DNA of 51,921 nt from Bifidobacterium tissieri (GCF_002259645.1 NZ_MWWV01000014.1:1-51921); one strand, 5' to 3'. Shown: positions 8,257 to 18,053, counted from the stretch's first letter. Program-made: numbers and translations. Notes: generated from the letters alone by a model not told the origin.

Positions 8257-8937
8257 CTATTTCCTATCCACGAGCACCACGTGCGTGGATTCCAGACCAG
8301 GACCCACCGGAGCATCCACCACACGCGGATCACGGCCCTTGGCACGTAGAATCATCTTCATACCCTTGTCGATCTCATCCTGCGCGGTACGTCCCTTCAG
8401 CGCCACCAGACGGCCACCGGTCCGCAGCAACGGCATGGTGAAACCGGCAAGCTTGCGCATGGGCGCCACCGCACGACAGGTGACCACGTCAAATCCCTCC
8501 CCCGGCTTCTTCGCGTCCTCGGCACGGGCGTGCACAATACGAACGTTCTTCAGATCAAGATCGTGCACGACCTCGCTCAGCCAATCCACACGACGCTCCA
8601 TCGGCTCGATCAGCGACACCGTCACCTTCGGCAGGCACACCGCCACGATGATGCCGGGGAATCCGCCGCCGCTGCCCACGTCGGCGAGCTGACCGGTGGC
8701 GTTCAGACGACCATTGCCGTCCGCATCGTCGGGCACGCCCAGCGCGTCAAGCACAAACGGCACCACGGCCGCAGAGTTGAGAATGTGACGTTCCCAGAGA
8801 ATTTCCACGTCACGGGGGCCGATCAAGCCGCGCGGTTCGCCCTCGCGTTCCAGTTTCCCGTGAAACACTCGGAGCGGAGCCGCGGCGGCACCCAACACCT
8901 CGTCAATGATCGGCGAACCTTCAAGCTGATCCGTCAT
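8257..8937 (-). CDS. rsmG: 16S rRNA m7G527 methyltransferase
   Basis: SAM-dependent enzyme (formerly GidB) that makes 7-methylguanosine at position 527 of 16S rRNA; its loss often gives low-level streptomycin resistance in bacteria. In the 226 residues the N-terminal region carries [10 protein letters not shown], and the SAM-binding loop [12 protein letters not shown] is at about 84-95. [12 protein letters not shown] and VTCRAVAPM follow in the expected order. I chose the ATG at 8935-8937 (MTDQLEGSP), preceded by AAGGATGAAGAG. The open frame reaches 19 codons further upstream without family similarity. It lies in the conserved jag-rsmG-parA order with about 165 bp between it and jag. That gap contains a short direct repeat of TACCGGTACC at about 9061 and 9079. 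Confidence 0.93.
   Translation of the reverse strand: MTDQLEGSPIIDEVLGAAAAPLRVFHGKLEREGEPRGLIGPRDVEILWERHILNSAAVVPFVLDALGVPDDADGNGRLNATGQLADVGSGGGFPGIIVAVCLPKVTVSLIEPMERRVDWLSEVVHDLDLKNVRIVHARAEDAKKPGEGFDVVTCRAVAPMRKLAGFTMPLLRTGGRLVALKGRTAQDEIDKGMKMILRAKGRDPRVVDAPVGPGLESTHVVLVDRK
8852..8867. other. parS-like site inside rsmG
   Basis: AGTTTCCCGTGAAACA matches parS at 14 of 16 positions, within rsmG codons. It may be a weak secondary ParB site or chance. Confidence 0.35.
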
Positions 8938-9104
8938 CGTCTCTTCATCCTTTTCGACGGCAATCGGCCGACGCCAGCCCATACCGCATCGCACCTCAAG
9001 GCACGACTCGGCCGGCGTCGTATTCCATCTCGTTCGTCTTGTTTATCTCGTTCGTTGTATTACCGGTACCAACTAAATTACCGGTACCCACTACCGAATT
9101 CCGG

Positions 9105-9659
9105 CTACTCCTCGACCTCGTCCACGCCGTCATCAGCCACATCGGCGTCCGCGTCCGCGGCGTTCTCGCTGGCCTTGCGGTACACCGTCACATAGCGGTG
9201 CGGCTCCTCACCGTGGGAGCGGGACTTCAGACCCTCCTCACGCACAGTGTCGTGGATGATCTTGCGCTCGAACGAGTTCATCGGATCCAGCGACACCGGT
9301 TCGCCGGTCTCACGCACCTCGTCGATCGCGTCCAGCGCCATGTCCTTCAGACGCTGACGCTTACGCTTGAGATAGCCGTCCACATCGATGATCAGATGCG
9401 AGCGCTCGCCGGTCTTCTGCTGTACCGCCAGGCGGGTCAGCTGCTGCAAAGCATCGACCACCTCACCCTTGTTGCCGATCAGGTGCTTGATGTCCGTGTC
9501 ATCATCCGCCACGATCTGCACCACCGGACGGTTGTTCCGCACACCCATCTCGATATCGCCCTCGTAGTCGACGATGTCCAACAGACCCTCAAGGTAATCG
9601 GCGGCGATATCAGCCTCCTCATTGAGCTGATCGATCGTCTTCTCATCCGTCTGAGACAT
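9105..9659 (-). CDS. jag: Jag/KhpB KH-R3H RNA-binding protein
   Basis: Single-strand nucleic-acid-binding protein of the Jag/SpoIIIJ-associated (KhpB) family, linked in other bacteria to cell-wall elongation and small-RNA regulation. The 184 residues contain a KH domain with the GxxG-type loop IGNKGEVVDALQQL (about 61-74) and an R3H domain with RKIIHDTVREEGLKSRSHGE (about 130-151), followed by PHRYVTVYR. The acidic C-terminal tail (ADADADVADDGVDEVEE) is not part of the fold. A consensus ribosome site (AAGGAG, 7 bases upstream) fixes the ATG. The gene follows yidC as usual, but a strong terminator lies between them. Confidence 0.92.
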   Translation of the reverse strand: MSQTDEKTIDQLNEEADIAADYLEGLLDIVDYEGDIEMGVRNNRPVVQIVADDDTDIKHLIGNKGEVVDALQQLTRLAVQQKTGERSHLIIDVDGYLKRKRQRLKDMALDAIDEVRETGEPVSLDPMNSFERKIIHDTVREEGLKSRSHGEEPHRYVTVYRKASENAADADADVADDGVDEVEE

Positions 9660-9778
9660 TGCAACTCCTTAAAAGACACAGTTGAGTGCAAGTCTAATCG
9701 CACTCGCTTCACGACACCATTCCTCACCTTACACGTCAAAAGCTACGTAGTCGGTGAGCGTCGCAACATGATGACAAA

Positions 9779-9812
9779 AACGCGGATCATGCATTCCTAC
9801 ACGATCCGCGTT
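9779..9812 (-). terminator. Rho-independent terminator after yidC
   Basis: Ten-bp perfect stem AACGCGGATC / GATCCGCGTT with a 14-nt loop. On the minus strand it runs into TTTTTG. It should end the rpmH-rnpA-yidD-yidC transcript before jag. Confidence 0.8.
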
Positions 9813-9921
9813 CGTTAACAATCCGTGTCCGAAACGTCAGCCGATGAACGAATCAGCGATCCCGCTACGGACAACCAGGGCCTATCCACCAAGATGCAGG
9901 CCGGGCAGGCTCAGACGCAGA

Positions 9922-10947
9922 CTACTTCTTGCGCTTGTTCTTCTTACGGCTGGGCTGCTGACGCTGGTGGCCCTTCTCGGCGCGTTCGGCCTCGGCGGCC
10001 TTGGCCTTGGCGAGCTCCTCCTCCTCGATCGTCGGCAGGCCCTGACGTTCGCGGCGACGCACCTCGCGGGCGTGCACGCGCTTGGCACGGGTCTCGGCGG
10101 CCGGGGAGCCCGGCGTGGGCATGTGCTCCACCTGAATGATGGTCTGGGCCAGCGTCCACACGTTGTTGGTCAGCCAGTACACGAGCACGGCGAACGGGAA
10201 AGCGATACCGGAGAAGATGTACATGACCGGGAAGATGAATGCCATCGAGCGCTGCATGTTGTACTGCTGGCCGCTCATGGACTCACGCGGCAGGTTGCGG
10301 CGCAGGTTGTAGTACTGCGACAGGAACATGGTGCCGCACATCAGGGCGATGAACACGCCGATCGTGATGCGACCGGAACCGCTGGTCGTGCTGAACATAT
10401 CGGCCAGGCTCACGTTGAACACGTGCGTGGCCTCGATGTCCTTCGCCACGTCCACGGTGAACGCACCGTACGGGTCCTTCACGCCGCGGGCGATGTAGCT
10501 CACGGAGGAGAGCACGTAGAACATGGTCATGAACACCGGGGACTGGATCAGCGCCGGCACGCATGATCCCATCGGGTTGGCGCCGGTGTCCTGATAGAGC
10601 TTCATCGTCTCGCGGTTCATGGCCTCGCGGCTGGCGGGATCGGTCTTGCCCTTGTACTTGTCCTGGATATGCTTCAGCTTGGGCTGCAGGGCCTGCATCT
10701 TGCGCATCGAGTTCATCTGCTTGACGAACAGCGGCAGGATGCACAGACGCACGAACACCACCAGCAGCACGATCGACAGCACCCATGCGATGCCGGGGCC
10801 GTCCTGGAAGCCGATGAACGTCAGCGCCTCATGGAAGATGTTCAGCAGATGCGTCATCAACCATTCGATGGGATACAGGATCTTGTAGAAGAACGCGAAA
10901 AAGCTGGCGTTATCCAGATAGAACACGTTCTGATTCAGCGGTGTCAC
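9922..10947 (-). CDS. yidC: Membrane protein insertase YidC
   Basis: Oxa1/YidC/Alb3 insertase that places proteins into the cytoplasmic membrane, with or without SecYEG. At 341 residues it is the short Gram-positive type without the large periplasmic domain. Hydrophobic segments lie near 14-40, 50-75, 137-152, 198-215 and 240-275. Family motifs include PLFVKQMNSMRKMQALQPKL and GSCVPALIQSPVF. The C-terminus is a long basic/acidic tail ending PSRKKNKRKK, probably ribosome- or RNA-contacting. The start is GTG at 10945-10947 with GAGGAGG a few bases upstream. It overlaps the yidD stop by four bases (GTGA), so the two are translationally coupled. Confidence 0.95.
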   Translation of the reverse strand: MTPLNQNVFYLDNASFFAFFYKILYPIEWLMTHLLNIFHEALTFIGFQDGPGIAWVLSIVLLVVFVRLCILPLFVKQMNSMRKMQALQPKLKHIQDKYKGKTDPASREAMNRETMKLYQDTGANPMGSCVPALIQSPVFMTMFYVLSSVSYIARGVKDPYGAFTVDVAKDIEATHVFNVSLADMFSTTSGSGRITIGVFIALMCGTMFLSQYYNLRRNLPRESMSGQQYNMQRSMAFIFPVMYIFSGIAFPFAVLVYWLTNNVWTLAQTIIQVEHMPTPGSPAAETRAKRVHAREVRRRERQGLPTIEEEELAKAKAAEAERAEKGHQRQQPSRKKNKRKK

Positions 10948-11330
10948 GGGATTGCCTCCTCGGGTTTCGACACGATGGGATCAATGGATCGTTGGGCTTG
11001 TTGATTCGAAGTCGTTGGTGCGGTGTCCGTTTCGTAGCCCAGCGGCGTGAGCCGGGGCTCTTCGTGGGCCTTGGACCATCGGAATCGATAGAAGATCGAG
11101 AAGCGTTGGGGAACGTCGTCGATGCCGCCGCGACTCCACGGCCGGCATCGCATCAGTCGTAGTATGGCCAGCACACTGCCACGGATTGCGCCGAACCGTT
11201 GTATTGCGGTGAGTGCGTAGTGCGAACACGATGGATAGTATTTGCAGCACGGTCCGAACATCGGCGATATTCTTCGCTGATACCAGCGGATCGCCGAGGC
11301 CATGCCCCGCACCACCGGATTCATGATCAT
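10944..11330 (-). CDS. yidD: Membrane protein insertion efficiency factor YidD
   Basis: Small, membrane-associated YidD protein thought to help YidC-mediated insertion. The 128 residues carry the family core [26 protein letters not shown], whose clustered cysteines and YPSCSHYA are diagnostic (about residues 15-40), followed by [17 protein letters not shown]. The C-terminal ~45 residues are a polar extension. The ATG at 11328-11330 overlaps the rnpA stop (ATGA); a second ATG two codons later is also possible. Position between rnpA and yidC and the double overlaps support a coupled operon. Confidence 0.93.
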   Translation of the reverse strand: MIMNPVVRGMASAIRWYQRRISPMFGPCCKYYPSCSHYALTAIQRFGAIRGSVLAILRLMRCRPWSRGGIDDVPQRFSIFYRFRWSKAHEEPRLTPLGYETDTAPTTSNQQAQRSIDPIVSKPEEAIP

Positions 11331-11905
11331 TCCCGTACCGACGAGGATTGCGGGACCGGTTGTTTTCCGTTCTCGCCCGGTTTTCCCGGCGTTTGTCCCT
11401 CGATTTCGTTTGCCGTCGTACTCTGGTTCTCGGCGAGCGCTGGGACACATGAAAGACCAGTCTGTATCACAGACTGCCCCTGCTGCCCATTCCCTACCCG
11501 AGCCGCTCCTCCCTCAAACGGCCGATCGCACTTCTGCGATCGCGAACGAACACGCTCAAACAGTTTGGACGCCTGCTCGTCAAGCGAAGCGAACTCCGCA
11601 TGCGCGGCGCTGGGTTTGGCACGGATTACCACATCGCACTGCTGCGGCAGCAGGTCCTCGTACCGTGCCGCCAGCACGCGCAGGCGACGCTTTACCCGGT
11701 TACGGGTGACCGCCTTGCCCACCGCCTTGGATACGGCAAGCCCCAGCCTGCGCCCCGACAGGGACGGACCGTTATGAGCGTCTTCACTGCTGCCGTCAAC
11801 GTGAGGTGCGCAAACAAGAAAATGGACCACAAGATCCTTACTGGATACTTTGGTCCTTTTCTTCAACACCCCAACGAAGTCGCGGTGGCTTTTCAGCCGT
11901 TCCAC
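11327..11905 (-). CDS. rnpA: Ribonuclease P protein component, with long C-terminal extension
   Basis: Protein subunit of RNase P, which helps the RNA subunit trim tRNA 5' leaders. The canonical start [10 protein letters not shown] uses a GTG at 11903-11905; an upstream TTG in the same frame is less likely. The core holds the basic RNA-binding segment [18 protein letters not shown] (about 65-82) and ends near residue 121. Bacterial RnpA is usually about 110-130 aa. Here 192 residues are predicted, the last ~70 being polar and Gly/Gln/Ser-rich ([29 protein letters not shown]), with no recognised fold. The gene overlaps yidD by four bases, so the extended frame is held in place by that junction. 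Confidence 0.92.
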   Translation of the reverse strand: MERLKSHRDFVGVLKKRTKVSSKDLVVHFLVCAPHVDGSSEDAHNGPSLSGRRLGLAVSKAVGKAVTRNRVKRRLRVLAARYEDLLPQQCDVVIRAKPSAAHAEFASLDEQASKLFERVRSRSQKCDRPFEGGAARVGNGQQGQSVIQTGLSCVPALAENQSTTANEIEGQTPGKPGENGKQPVPQSSSVRE

Positions 11906-11944
11906 TTGGGTTCCGACGTGCCTTTGCGTCAATCAGTACGCGAA

Positions 11945-12079
11945 TCAGGCGGACAGAACCTTGCGGCCCTTGGCGCGGCGACGGTTGATCAGAGCGCGGC
12001 CGGAACGAGTGCGCATGCGGGCACGGAAGCCGTGCTTCATGTGACGACGACGGTTGTTGGGCTGGAAAGTCCTCTTCAT
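11945..12079 (-). CDS. rpmH: 50S ribosomal protein L34
   Basis: Forty-four residues, the standard bacterial length, starting [18 protein letters not shown] and ending [12 protein letters not shown]; highly basic. The ribosome site GGGAGCATAACT precedes the ATG. It heads the minus-strand block, 39 bp before rnpA, in the order common to most bacteria next to dnaA. Translated directly from the sequence. The 12080-12497 stretch to the first DnaA boxes holds no gene I can support and should contain the rpmH promoter. Confidence 0.97.
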   Translation of the reverse strand: MKRTFQPNNRRRHMKHGFRARMRTRSGRALINRRRAKGRKVLSA

Positions 12080-12497
12080 AGTTATGCTCCCGGTTTTGGC
12101 CATGCGAAGGCATGGCTATCTCATTGAGTCAATCTTCTCCAAGATACAAGGACCAGTGGTCCGAGTCAAACCGGAAGAAGGGCTAGCGGCAACCGGACTC
12201 GCCGACTTACACGGTATCTTCACATAGCTTCTGAGATGACCACCATATCGGTCCGAATATCGTTGTTCACCATGACGATACGCAACGTTCTCATAGGAAC
12301 AAACCGGACTGCACCGCAAAACGGAAAAACGGCGTAAATCGGTGTGTGGCGGGCGATTCACGACAGCAGCACGACCACACGGATAGTTCAAGGAAGACGA
12401 GGAGGATGGCAATCGGCAAGTGGTCTTCGATTCCGAAGCCGGCAGGCCGAATCCAGTTCCAGCATCCCGCCCACTACGTATTTTTCATGATCTGAAG

Positions 12498-12733
12498 TTA
12501 TGCACATTTATCCACAATTATCCCCACAAGGGGCTGTGGATAACTCAAACCGTCAATAGAAATCGTTGGAATCATGCGGTTTTCATACCCGAAGTTATCC
12601 ACATTTTGGCCTCAAGTTATCCACAGAACCTGTGGATATCCTCGAAGAGCCTATGGATTTCAACACGCAAGCTTGTGGATAACTTCGTCGGAAGGGCGTA
12701 TAAAAGTATATCTGCAGAGATGTGTGTGGATAA
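12498..12733. other. oriC part 1: DnaA boxes upstream of dnaA
   Basis: Perfect boxes (TTATCCACA or its complement) at 12508, 12535, 12595, 12617, 12674 and 12725. Variants are TTATGCACA at 12498, TTATCCCCA at 12518 and ATATCCACA (reverse) at 12631. They fill the region just upstream of dnaA and probably also mediate dnaA autoregulation. TATAAA at 12699-12704 is a possible -10 element for dnaA. Confidence 0.9.
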
Positions 12734-12775
12734 CTATGCGCACACACAACAGACGAAGACCATGAAGGAGGGGCC

Positions 12776-14497
12776 ATGAGCTCGGACACCGCGACGCCGG
12801 CCGAGGATGCGCAACGCATCTGGGCGACTGCCTGCAGCAGCCTGCGTCATGACGATACTCTCACTCCTCGCGACATGAGCTGCGTCGAAGATATCACGCC
12901 CGTCAGCGTCTTCGACTCCATGATCGTGCTCAATGCGTCCAACGAGATCACCCGACTGACCATTGAGAACAAGGAGGCGGTGCTGCGCGCGCTGCAGGCG
13001 GCAAACGGCGGAGAACCGCTGGTCCCGCTGATCAAGATTGTTCCACCGGCATCAGCCTCCAGGGGAGGCAAGTCCTCAGCGAAGCAATATAAGGACAAGA
13101 AGGCCGCCACCACCGATGACGCGCCGACCGCACCGGCGACGCGTGGCAACGTCGGGAGGAACGCGGCCGGTGTGGCCGGATCGGCGGCATCCGCATCGAA
13201 GGCGAACGCGTCGGTAACCGATCGCGATGTGCGCAAGGGACTGCGTGATCTGCCGTCGCCAGATCTTCCGGCATCCGCTCAACCAGCCAAACAGCGTGCA
13301 CAATTCGCTCCGATGCCAGGTTCCGGCAAGTTCGTGCAGGAGAAGCTCGACGATTTCGCCGACGTGCCGACCAGGGATCAGATCGAGCGAACGATTGCAG
13401 TTCCGGGTGTTCCCGCCGGCGGAGCCAAGGTCGCTCGCGATGAGGAGACGCATCTCAACCGCAACGCCACATTCGAAACGTTCGTGCCTGGCGACTCCAA
13501 TCGATTCGCTCGTGCCGTTTCCCTGGCCGTGGCCGAGGCGCCTGGTCTGTCGTTCAACCCGCTGTGTATCTATGGCGGTTCCGGATTGGGCAAGACCCAC
13601 CTGCTCAACGCGATCGGCAACTACGCGCTGAGTGAGAATCCCCGGCTCAAGGTGCGGTACGTCAACTCTGAGGAGTTCACCAACGAGTTCATTGAATCCC
13701 TGCAGGGCGAAGCCCAGACGAATGGTCTGATCGCCGAGTTCAACCGTCGTTACCGCGAGGTGGATGTGCTGCTGATCGACGATATTCAGTTCCTTGGCGG
13801 CAAGGAGGCGACGCTCGAGCAGTTCTTCCACACGTTCAACGCGCTGCACGACGCCAACAAGCAGATCGTGATCGCATCCGATGTGGCGCCGAAGAACCTG
13901 AAGGGGTTCGAGCAGCGTCTGATCTCACGGTTCGATTCCGGCCTGTCGGTGGACGTGAAGCCTCCGGATCGCGAGACCCGTATTGCAATCCTTCGCATGA
14001 AGGCGCAGATCTCCAATCTGGAGATCCCGAACGACGTGCTGGATCTGATCGCGGAACAGGTGACTGACAACATCCGTGAGCTTGAGGGCGCACTGACCCG
14101 AGTCACCGCCATGGCGAGCCTCAATAACCAGCCAATCACCAGGATGCTGGCCGAGCAGACACTGCAGGATTTCTTCACCACCGAGGTGGAGATCAAGCCG
14201 ACCGACATCATCACGCAGGTGGCCCAGTACTTCCAGCTCACCTTCGATGATCTGGTGGGACCGTGGCGTGCCAAGAACGTGGCGCTGGCCCGGCAGATCG
14301 CCATGTACATGACACGTGAGATGACCAGTCTGTCTCTGGTGGACATCGGCGAGATCTTTGGCGGTCGTGATCATTCCACGGTGATGCACGCATGCAAGAA
14401 GATCCAATCTGGCATGGCGCAGAAGCGGGAGGTCTACAACTACGTCAACGAGCTGACCGGACGTATCAAACGGCATAGCAACCCCGGAATGGGATGA
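12776..14497 (+). CDS. dnaA: Chromosomal replication initiator DnaA
   Basis: AAA+ ATPase that binds the TTATCCACA boxes on both sides of this gene and opens the origin. In 573 residues, domain I is about 1-90. Domain II is long and low-complexity (about 91-230, Ala/Ser/Lys-rich), which makes this DnaA longer than the ~450-500 aa typical of many bacteria. Domain III has Walker [10 protein letters not shown] (267-275) and Walker B LLIDDIQF (332-339). Domain IV has the box-reading signature [15 protein letters not shown] near the C-terminus. The ribosome site AAGGAGGGG lies just before the ATG. It is a landmark for the origin and the strand switch of the replication genes. Confidence 0.98.
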   Translation: MSSDTATPAEDAQRIWATACSSLRHDDTLTPRDMSCVEDITPVSVFDSMIVLNASNEITRLTIENKEAVLRALQAANGGEPLVPLIKIVPPASASRGGKSSAKQYKDKKAATTDDAPTAPATRGNVGRNAAGVAGSAASASKANASVTDRDVRKGLRDLPSPDLPASAQPAKQRAQFAPMPGSGKFVQEKLDDFADVPTRDQIERTIAVPGVPAGGAKVARDEETHLNRNATFETFVPGDSNRFARAVSLAVAEAPGLSFNPLCIYGGSGLGKTHLLNAIGNYALSENPRLKVRYVNSEEFTNEFIESLQGEAQTNGLIAEFNRRYREVDVLLIDDIQFLGGKEATLEQFFHTFNALHDANKQIVIASDVAPKNLKGFEQRLISRFDSGLSVDVKPPDRETRIAILRMKAQISNLEIPNDVLDLIAEQVTDNIRELEGALTRVTAMASLNNQPITRMLAEQTLQDFFTTEVEIKPTDIITQVAQYFQLTFDDLVGPWRAKNVALARQIAMYMTREMTSLSLVDIGEIFGGRDHSTVMHACKKIQSGMAQKREVYNYVNELTGRIKRHSNPGMG

Positions 14498-14540
14498 TTG
14501 CGAAACGTTTGGAACAGCGTGTCTGCGGCAGCCATACGAG

Positions 14541-14882
14541 TTATCCACAGGCCGGGCCGGTTTCGCGGTCCAACACGCCGGTGGATTCCCGTTTTTTCGG
14601 AAAGTTATCCACATAGTTATCCACTTCATCGGCGAAAGTCCGTGGATAACACCCAATTTTCCTGTGGATAACCGGCGAAAAAACCGTTGATAACCAGCCC
14701 CAAAATGTTGAAAAATCAAGGGTTTCCGTGCAACTGTGGATAACCAGGTAAGTTATCCACATGCCATCCAGAAGTTATCCACATTCCAAAGAGCGCGATA
14801 ATGCAAGCACTCGTAAGGGTAGTTCAAGTTATCCACAGTATCCACAGGGCTTATTATTACGATTACTTGTTTATCTTCTTAG
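14541..14882. other. oriC part 2: DnaA boxes and AT-rich unwinding region
   Basis: Between dnaA and dnaN lie perfect boxes at 14541, 14605, 14663 (reverse), 14735 (reverse), 14753, 14775 and 14829. One-mismatch boxes are at 14617, 14641 (reverse) and 14838. Right of the last boxes, 14850-14882 is strongly AT-rich (CTTATTATTACGATTACTTG then TTTATCTTCTTA) and is the best candidate for the duplex-unwinding element. Confidence 0.92.
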
Positions 14883-14998
14883 GATGATCATGATCGTCAT
14901 AAGCAAACCTTGCCTCTGGGGATAATCTCTGACCCACACAGGTAGAATTACGTTCAGCAACATTTATCGTTCACAACACACGAGGGATAAGAATTCTT

Positions 14999-16123
14999 AT
15001 GAAGGCAGAAGTCAACTCCGCATCTCTCGCCGATGCAGTCGCATGGACATCACGAGTGATTCCGGCACGTCCTGCAACGCCCATCCTGTCCGGCGTCAAA
15101 CTGGAAGCCATCGACGGCACACTGCAACTTTCGGCATTTGACTATGAGGTCTCCGCACGTCATCACATTGAAGCTGGCATCGATGAAGCAGGAACAGCAG
15201 TGGTGCTGGGCAAGATGCTTGCGGACATTGCCAAGAGCCTGCCGGCTGAGAAGGCGTATCTCAGCACTGAGGGATCCAAGCTGACCGTAACCTCTGGCAA
15301 GTCGTCGTTCTCACTACAGCTTATGCCGGAGTCCGAGTATCCGGATCTGCCGGTCGTACCGACCACACTGGGCCAGATCGATGCCGATACGTTCGGTCAT
15401 GCGGTCACTCAGGCTTCGGTGGCAGTGGCCCGCGAAGAGAACCGCCCGGTGCTGACCGGTGTGAAGATGCAGTTCAACGGTGACCGCGTGGTGATGACCG
15501 CCACCGATCGTTTCCGCCTTTCCCGCGCCAGCTTCACTTGGACTCCTCAGGATCCCGACCTTGACACGGTGGCTCTGGTCCGCGGTTCGCTGCTACGCGA
15601 TGTAGCTCGATCCCTTGACACCAGCCAGAATGTGGTGCTCGATTTCGACCAGGAGAAGCAGTCGCTGATGGGCTTCGAGAACGCCGGTCGCGTGTCCACC
15701 GCCCAGCTGATCGATGGTGAATTCCCTGCCGTCGACCGTCTGTTCGCCGACGAGTATCCGATTCATGCGGTCCTTAATCGCAATGATCTGATCGATGCGA
15801 TTCGTCGTATGTCCATTGTGACTGAGCGCAATGCCCCGATTCGTATGGTGTTCGCCGGCGACGAGGTGGTGCTGTCCGCAGGTGCCGCCGACGAGTCCCA
15901 GGCGACCGAGTCGCTGGCCGTCGACATGGATGGCGATGAGATCACCGTGGCGTTCAACCCGAGCTATCTGATCGACGGACTGTCCGCGATCTCCGAGCCG
16001 TATGTGCGTATGAAGATGACCACCGCCGTGAAGGCCGTGGAGTTCAACGGACAGCAGGAGGCCGATGGCGACGAATCGCTCGACTACCGTTACCTGCTCG
16101 TGCCGATGCGTTTCACCGACTGA
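14999..16123 (+). CDS. dnaN: DNA polymerase III sliding clamp, beta subunit
   Basis: Ring-shaped processivity clamp that tethers the replicative polymerase to DNA. Its 374 residues fit three repeated clamp domains of about 125 each. Recognisable stretches are MKAEVNSASLADAVAWTSRV at the N-terminus, ARPATPILSGVKLEA (about 23-37), REENRPVLTGVKMQF (about 141-155) and the C-terminal YRYLLVPMRF, part of the partner-binding pocket. GAGGGATAAG precedes the ATG. Gene order dnaA-dnaN-recF is canonical. Confidence 0.97.
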   Translation: MKAEVNSASLADAVAWTSRVIPARPATPILSGVKLEAIDGTLQLSAFDYEVSARHHIEAGIDEAGTAVVLGKMLADIAKSLPAEKAYLSTEGSKLTVTSGKSSFSLQLMPESEYPDLPVVPTTLGQIDADTFGHAVTQASVAVAREENRPVLTGVKMQFNGDRVVMTATDRFRLSRASFTWTPQDPDLDTVALVRGSLLRDVARSLDTSQNVVLDFDQEKQSLMGFENAGRVSTAQLIDGEFPAVDRLFADEYPIHAVLNRNDLIDAIRRMSIVTERNAPIRMVFAGDEVVLSAGAADESQATESLAVDMDGDEITVAFNPSYLIDGLSAISEPYVRMKMTTAVKAVEFNGQQEADGDESLDYRYLLVPMRFTD

Positions 16124-16218
16124 TCGTCATCGACCCGCCGGGTGTGATTGAGTGTGACATGTAACATTCGATCACACCCGATCAAACCAACCAAATATGC
16201 AAAAAGGTAACATTTCCC

Positions 16219-17484
16219 ATGTTCGTTTCTCGTTTGGTGTTGGATGACTACCGTTCCTGGCATCAGCTCATGCTCGACTTCGCGCCCGGGCTGAACGTGC
16301 TGTTCGGTGCCAATGGCCTGGGCAAGACGAACATCGTGGAGGCTATCGAGGTTCTGTCCACCGGAGGCAGTCACCGAGCTTCGAGCTCGATACCTCTGGT
16401 CAAGGCCGGTGAGAAGACCGCCGTGATCCGTGCGAACGTGGACGATGACGGGACGATCACCACGTACGAGGTGTCGATTCCGGCCCGCGGCGCAAACCGT
16501 GCGCGGATCAACTCCGGCAAATCGCTGTACATGCGCGACGTGGTGGGCAAGGTTCCGTCGGTCACCTTCTCACCCGAGGATCAGCGCCTGATCTCCGCGG
16601 ATCCCGCCACGCGGCGTGCCTTCCTCAATCAGGCGGCCAGCCAGCTGCGCTTCGACTACTACGAGACGCTGCAACGGTTCAATCAGACCGCCAAACAGCG
16701 GTCCACCCTATTGCGTCAGCTCAGTCAGCAGCAGATGGCGGGGCGGCCCGTGGATGCGGCGTTGAGCGGGCTGGAGATCTGGACTGGACAGTTCATCGAA
16801 TCGGGCATGGCACTCACCCGACTGCGTCGGCAGGTGGTGGAGCGGCTGAGCGAGCCGTTCTCGCGTATCTATCGGCAACTGGCAGGCGACCGCAATCAGG
16901 TACGCATGATCTATGCGCCCTCGTTCGAGGAGGTGCTCAGCGTGCCGCAGGCACTGATGCAGGAAACGTCGTCGCCGGAGTCGGAGGCAGCCGCAACTCC
17001 TGATCTTGACATGCAGGTGCACGCAGCGATCAGCCGGCACTTCCAGCGCATCTACCCCGGCGAAGTGGCACAGGGACGGAATCTGATCGGACCGCATCGT
17101 GACGATCTGATCGTGGAACTCAACGGTATGCCGGCACGCGAATATGCGTCAAACGGCGAAATGTGGACGCTCGCCCTCGCTCTGCGCATGGCCGTATTCG
17201 AAACGCTGTCCGCCGAACGAGGGACGACGCCCATCCTGATTCTTGACGATGTATTCGCGCAGCTCGACGAATCCCGACGTCGTCAGATCGTTGATTTTGC
17301 TGGGAAGCAGAGTCAGGTGCTCATTACCATGGCCGCGCGTGGCGATCTGCCGGAGGGCTTGGAAAACGGGGACGCCGGACCGGTCGCCATGATCGACGTG
17401 GGCGAGGTGGTCGACCGTATGGAGGCCTTGTTCGCCGTGCCTGATGTCAGCCAGTTCATGACGGACAAGGACGATGAGCAGTGA
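16219..17484 (+). CDS. recF: DNA replication and repair protein RecF
   Basis: SMC-like ATPase that helps load RecA at single-strand gaps. The 421 residues show Walker A GANGLGKTNI (30-39), the ABC signature region SNGEMWTLALALRMA and Walker B PILILDDVFAQLDESRR. AAAGGTAAC lies upstream of the ATG. Its stop overlaps the start of the DUF721 gene by a few bases, suggesting coupling. A diverged second copy of its last ~35 codons lies 1.8 kb downstream (19195 onward), on the far side of the toxin-antitoxin genes. Confidence 0.96.
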   Translation: MFVSRLVLDDYRSWHQLMLDFAPGLNVLFGANGLGKTNIVEAIEVLSTGGSHRASSSIPLVKAGEKTAVIRANVDDDGTITTYEVSIPARGANRARINSGKSLYMRDVVGKVPSVTFSPEDQRLISADPATRRAFLNQAASQLRFDYYETLQRFNQTAKQRSTLLRQLSQQQMAGRPVDAALSGLEIWTGQFIESGMALTRLRRQVVERLSEPFSRIYRQLAGDRNQVRMIYAPSFEEVLSVPQALMQETSSPESEAAATPDLDMQVHAAISRHFQRIYPGEVAQGRNLIGPHRDDLIVELNGMPAREYASNGEMWTLALALRMAVFETLSAERGTTPILILDDVFAQLDESRRRQIVDFAGKQSQVLITMAARGDLPEGLENGDAGPVAMIDVGEVVDRMEALFAVPDVSQFMTDKDDEQ

Positions 17485-17996
17485 GTGTGGCGAGCACCGC
17501 GCCAATCGCGGAGATCCTCAAACTCGATCCGCGGCGTCTGGAATCCGAGATCTTTGAACGCTATACGCAGCGTGCCGCGGGCATTGCCAAGCGCAAGGAA
17601 CGCGCCTACGAAGCGTGGATGAATTTCGGTAAGCCCGGCCGCGACCCGAACACACTTGGATCGGTGCTGGCCGGCATTGCCGTGCGTGACCATTGGCGTC
17701 CGCATCTCATGATCGCGCAGCTCGGCCGGCACTGGGACCAGGTGGTGGGTGCCGGCATCGCACGGCATACGAGCGTCGCCTCGTACGAACGTGGCGTGCT
17801 CACCATTCGTGCGGAGTCCCCGGTATGGGCCACGCAGCTCACGTACATGATTCCGCAGCTTAAGGAGAAGATCGCGTCGCGGTTGGAGGGTATGCCGATC
17901 GACCGTATCGTCGTCACCGGCCCCCGTGCCGACACCGTTCGTCATGGCTCCAACGACCGTCTCACCGGTCAATGGCGTCCCCGCGGGCGATCCTGA
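17481..17996 (+). CDS. DUF721/DciA-family protein
   Basis: DUF721 family; members called DciA help load the replicative helicase DnaB in bacteria lacking DnaC. The 171 residues include the conserved WDQVVGAGIARHTSV (about 90-104) and the KH-like stretch RGVLTIRAESPVWATQL with MIPQLKEKIASRL. A C-terminal tail ends WRPRGRS. The start is GTG at 17481, overlapping the recF stop; a second GTG two codons on is equally possible. In most actinobacteria gyrB follows directly, whereas here about 5 kb of foreign-looking sequence intervenes. Its last 43 or so codons are duplicated in the scrambled copy at about 19400-19532. Confidence 0.88.
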   Translation: MSVASTAPIAEILKLDPRRLESEIFERYTQRAAGIAKRKERAYEAWMNFGKPGRDPNTLGSVLAGIAVRDHWRPHLMIAQLGRHWDQVVGAGIARHTSVASYERGVLTIRAESPVWATQLTYMIPQLKEKIASRLEGMPIDRIVVTGPRADTVRHGSNDRLTGQWRPRGRS

Positions 17997-18053
17997 TAGG
18001 GGTAATGGTTCGAGAGCGCTCCCCGTCCCACCGACGTTGCCGGTGCAGTCGAC

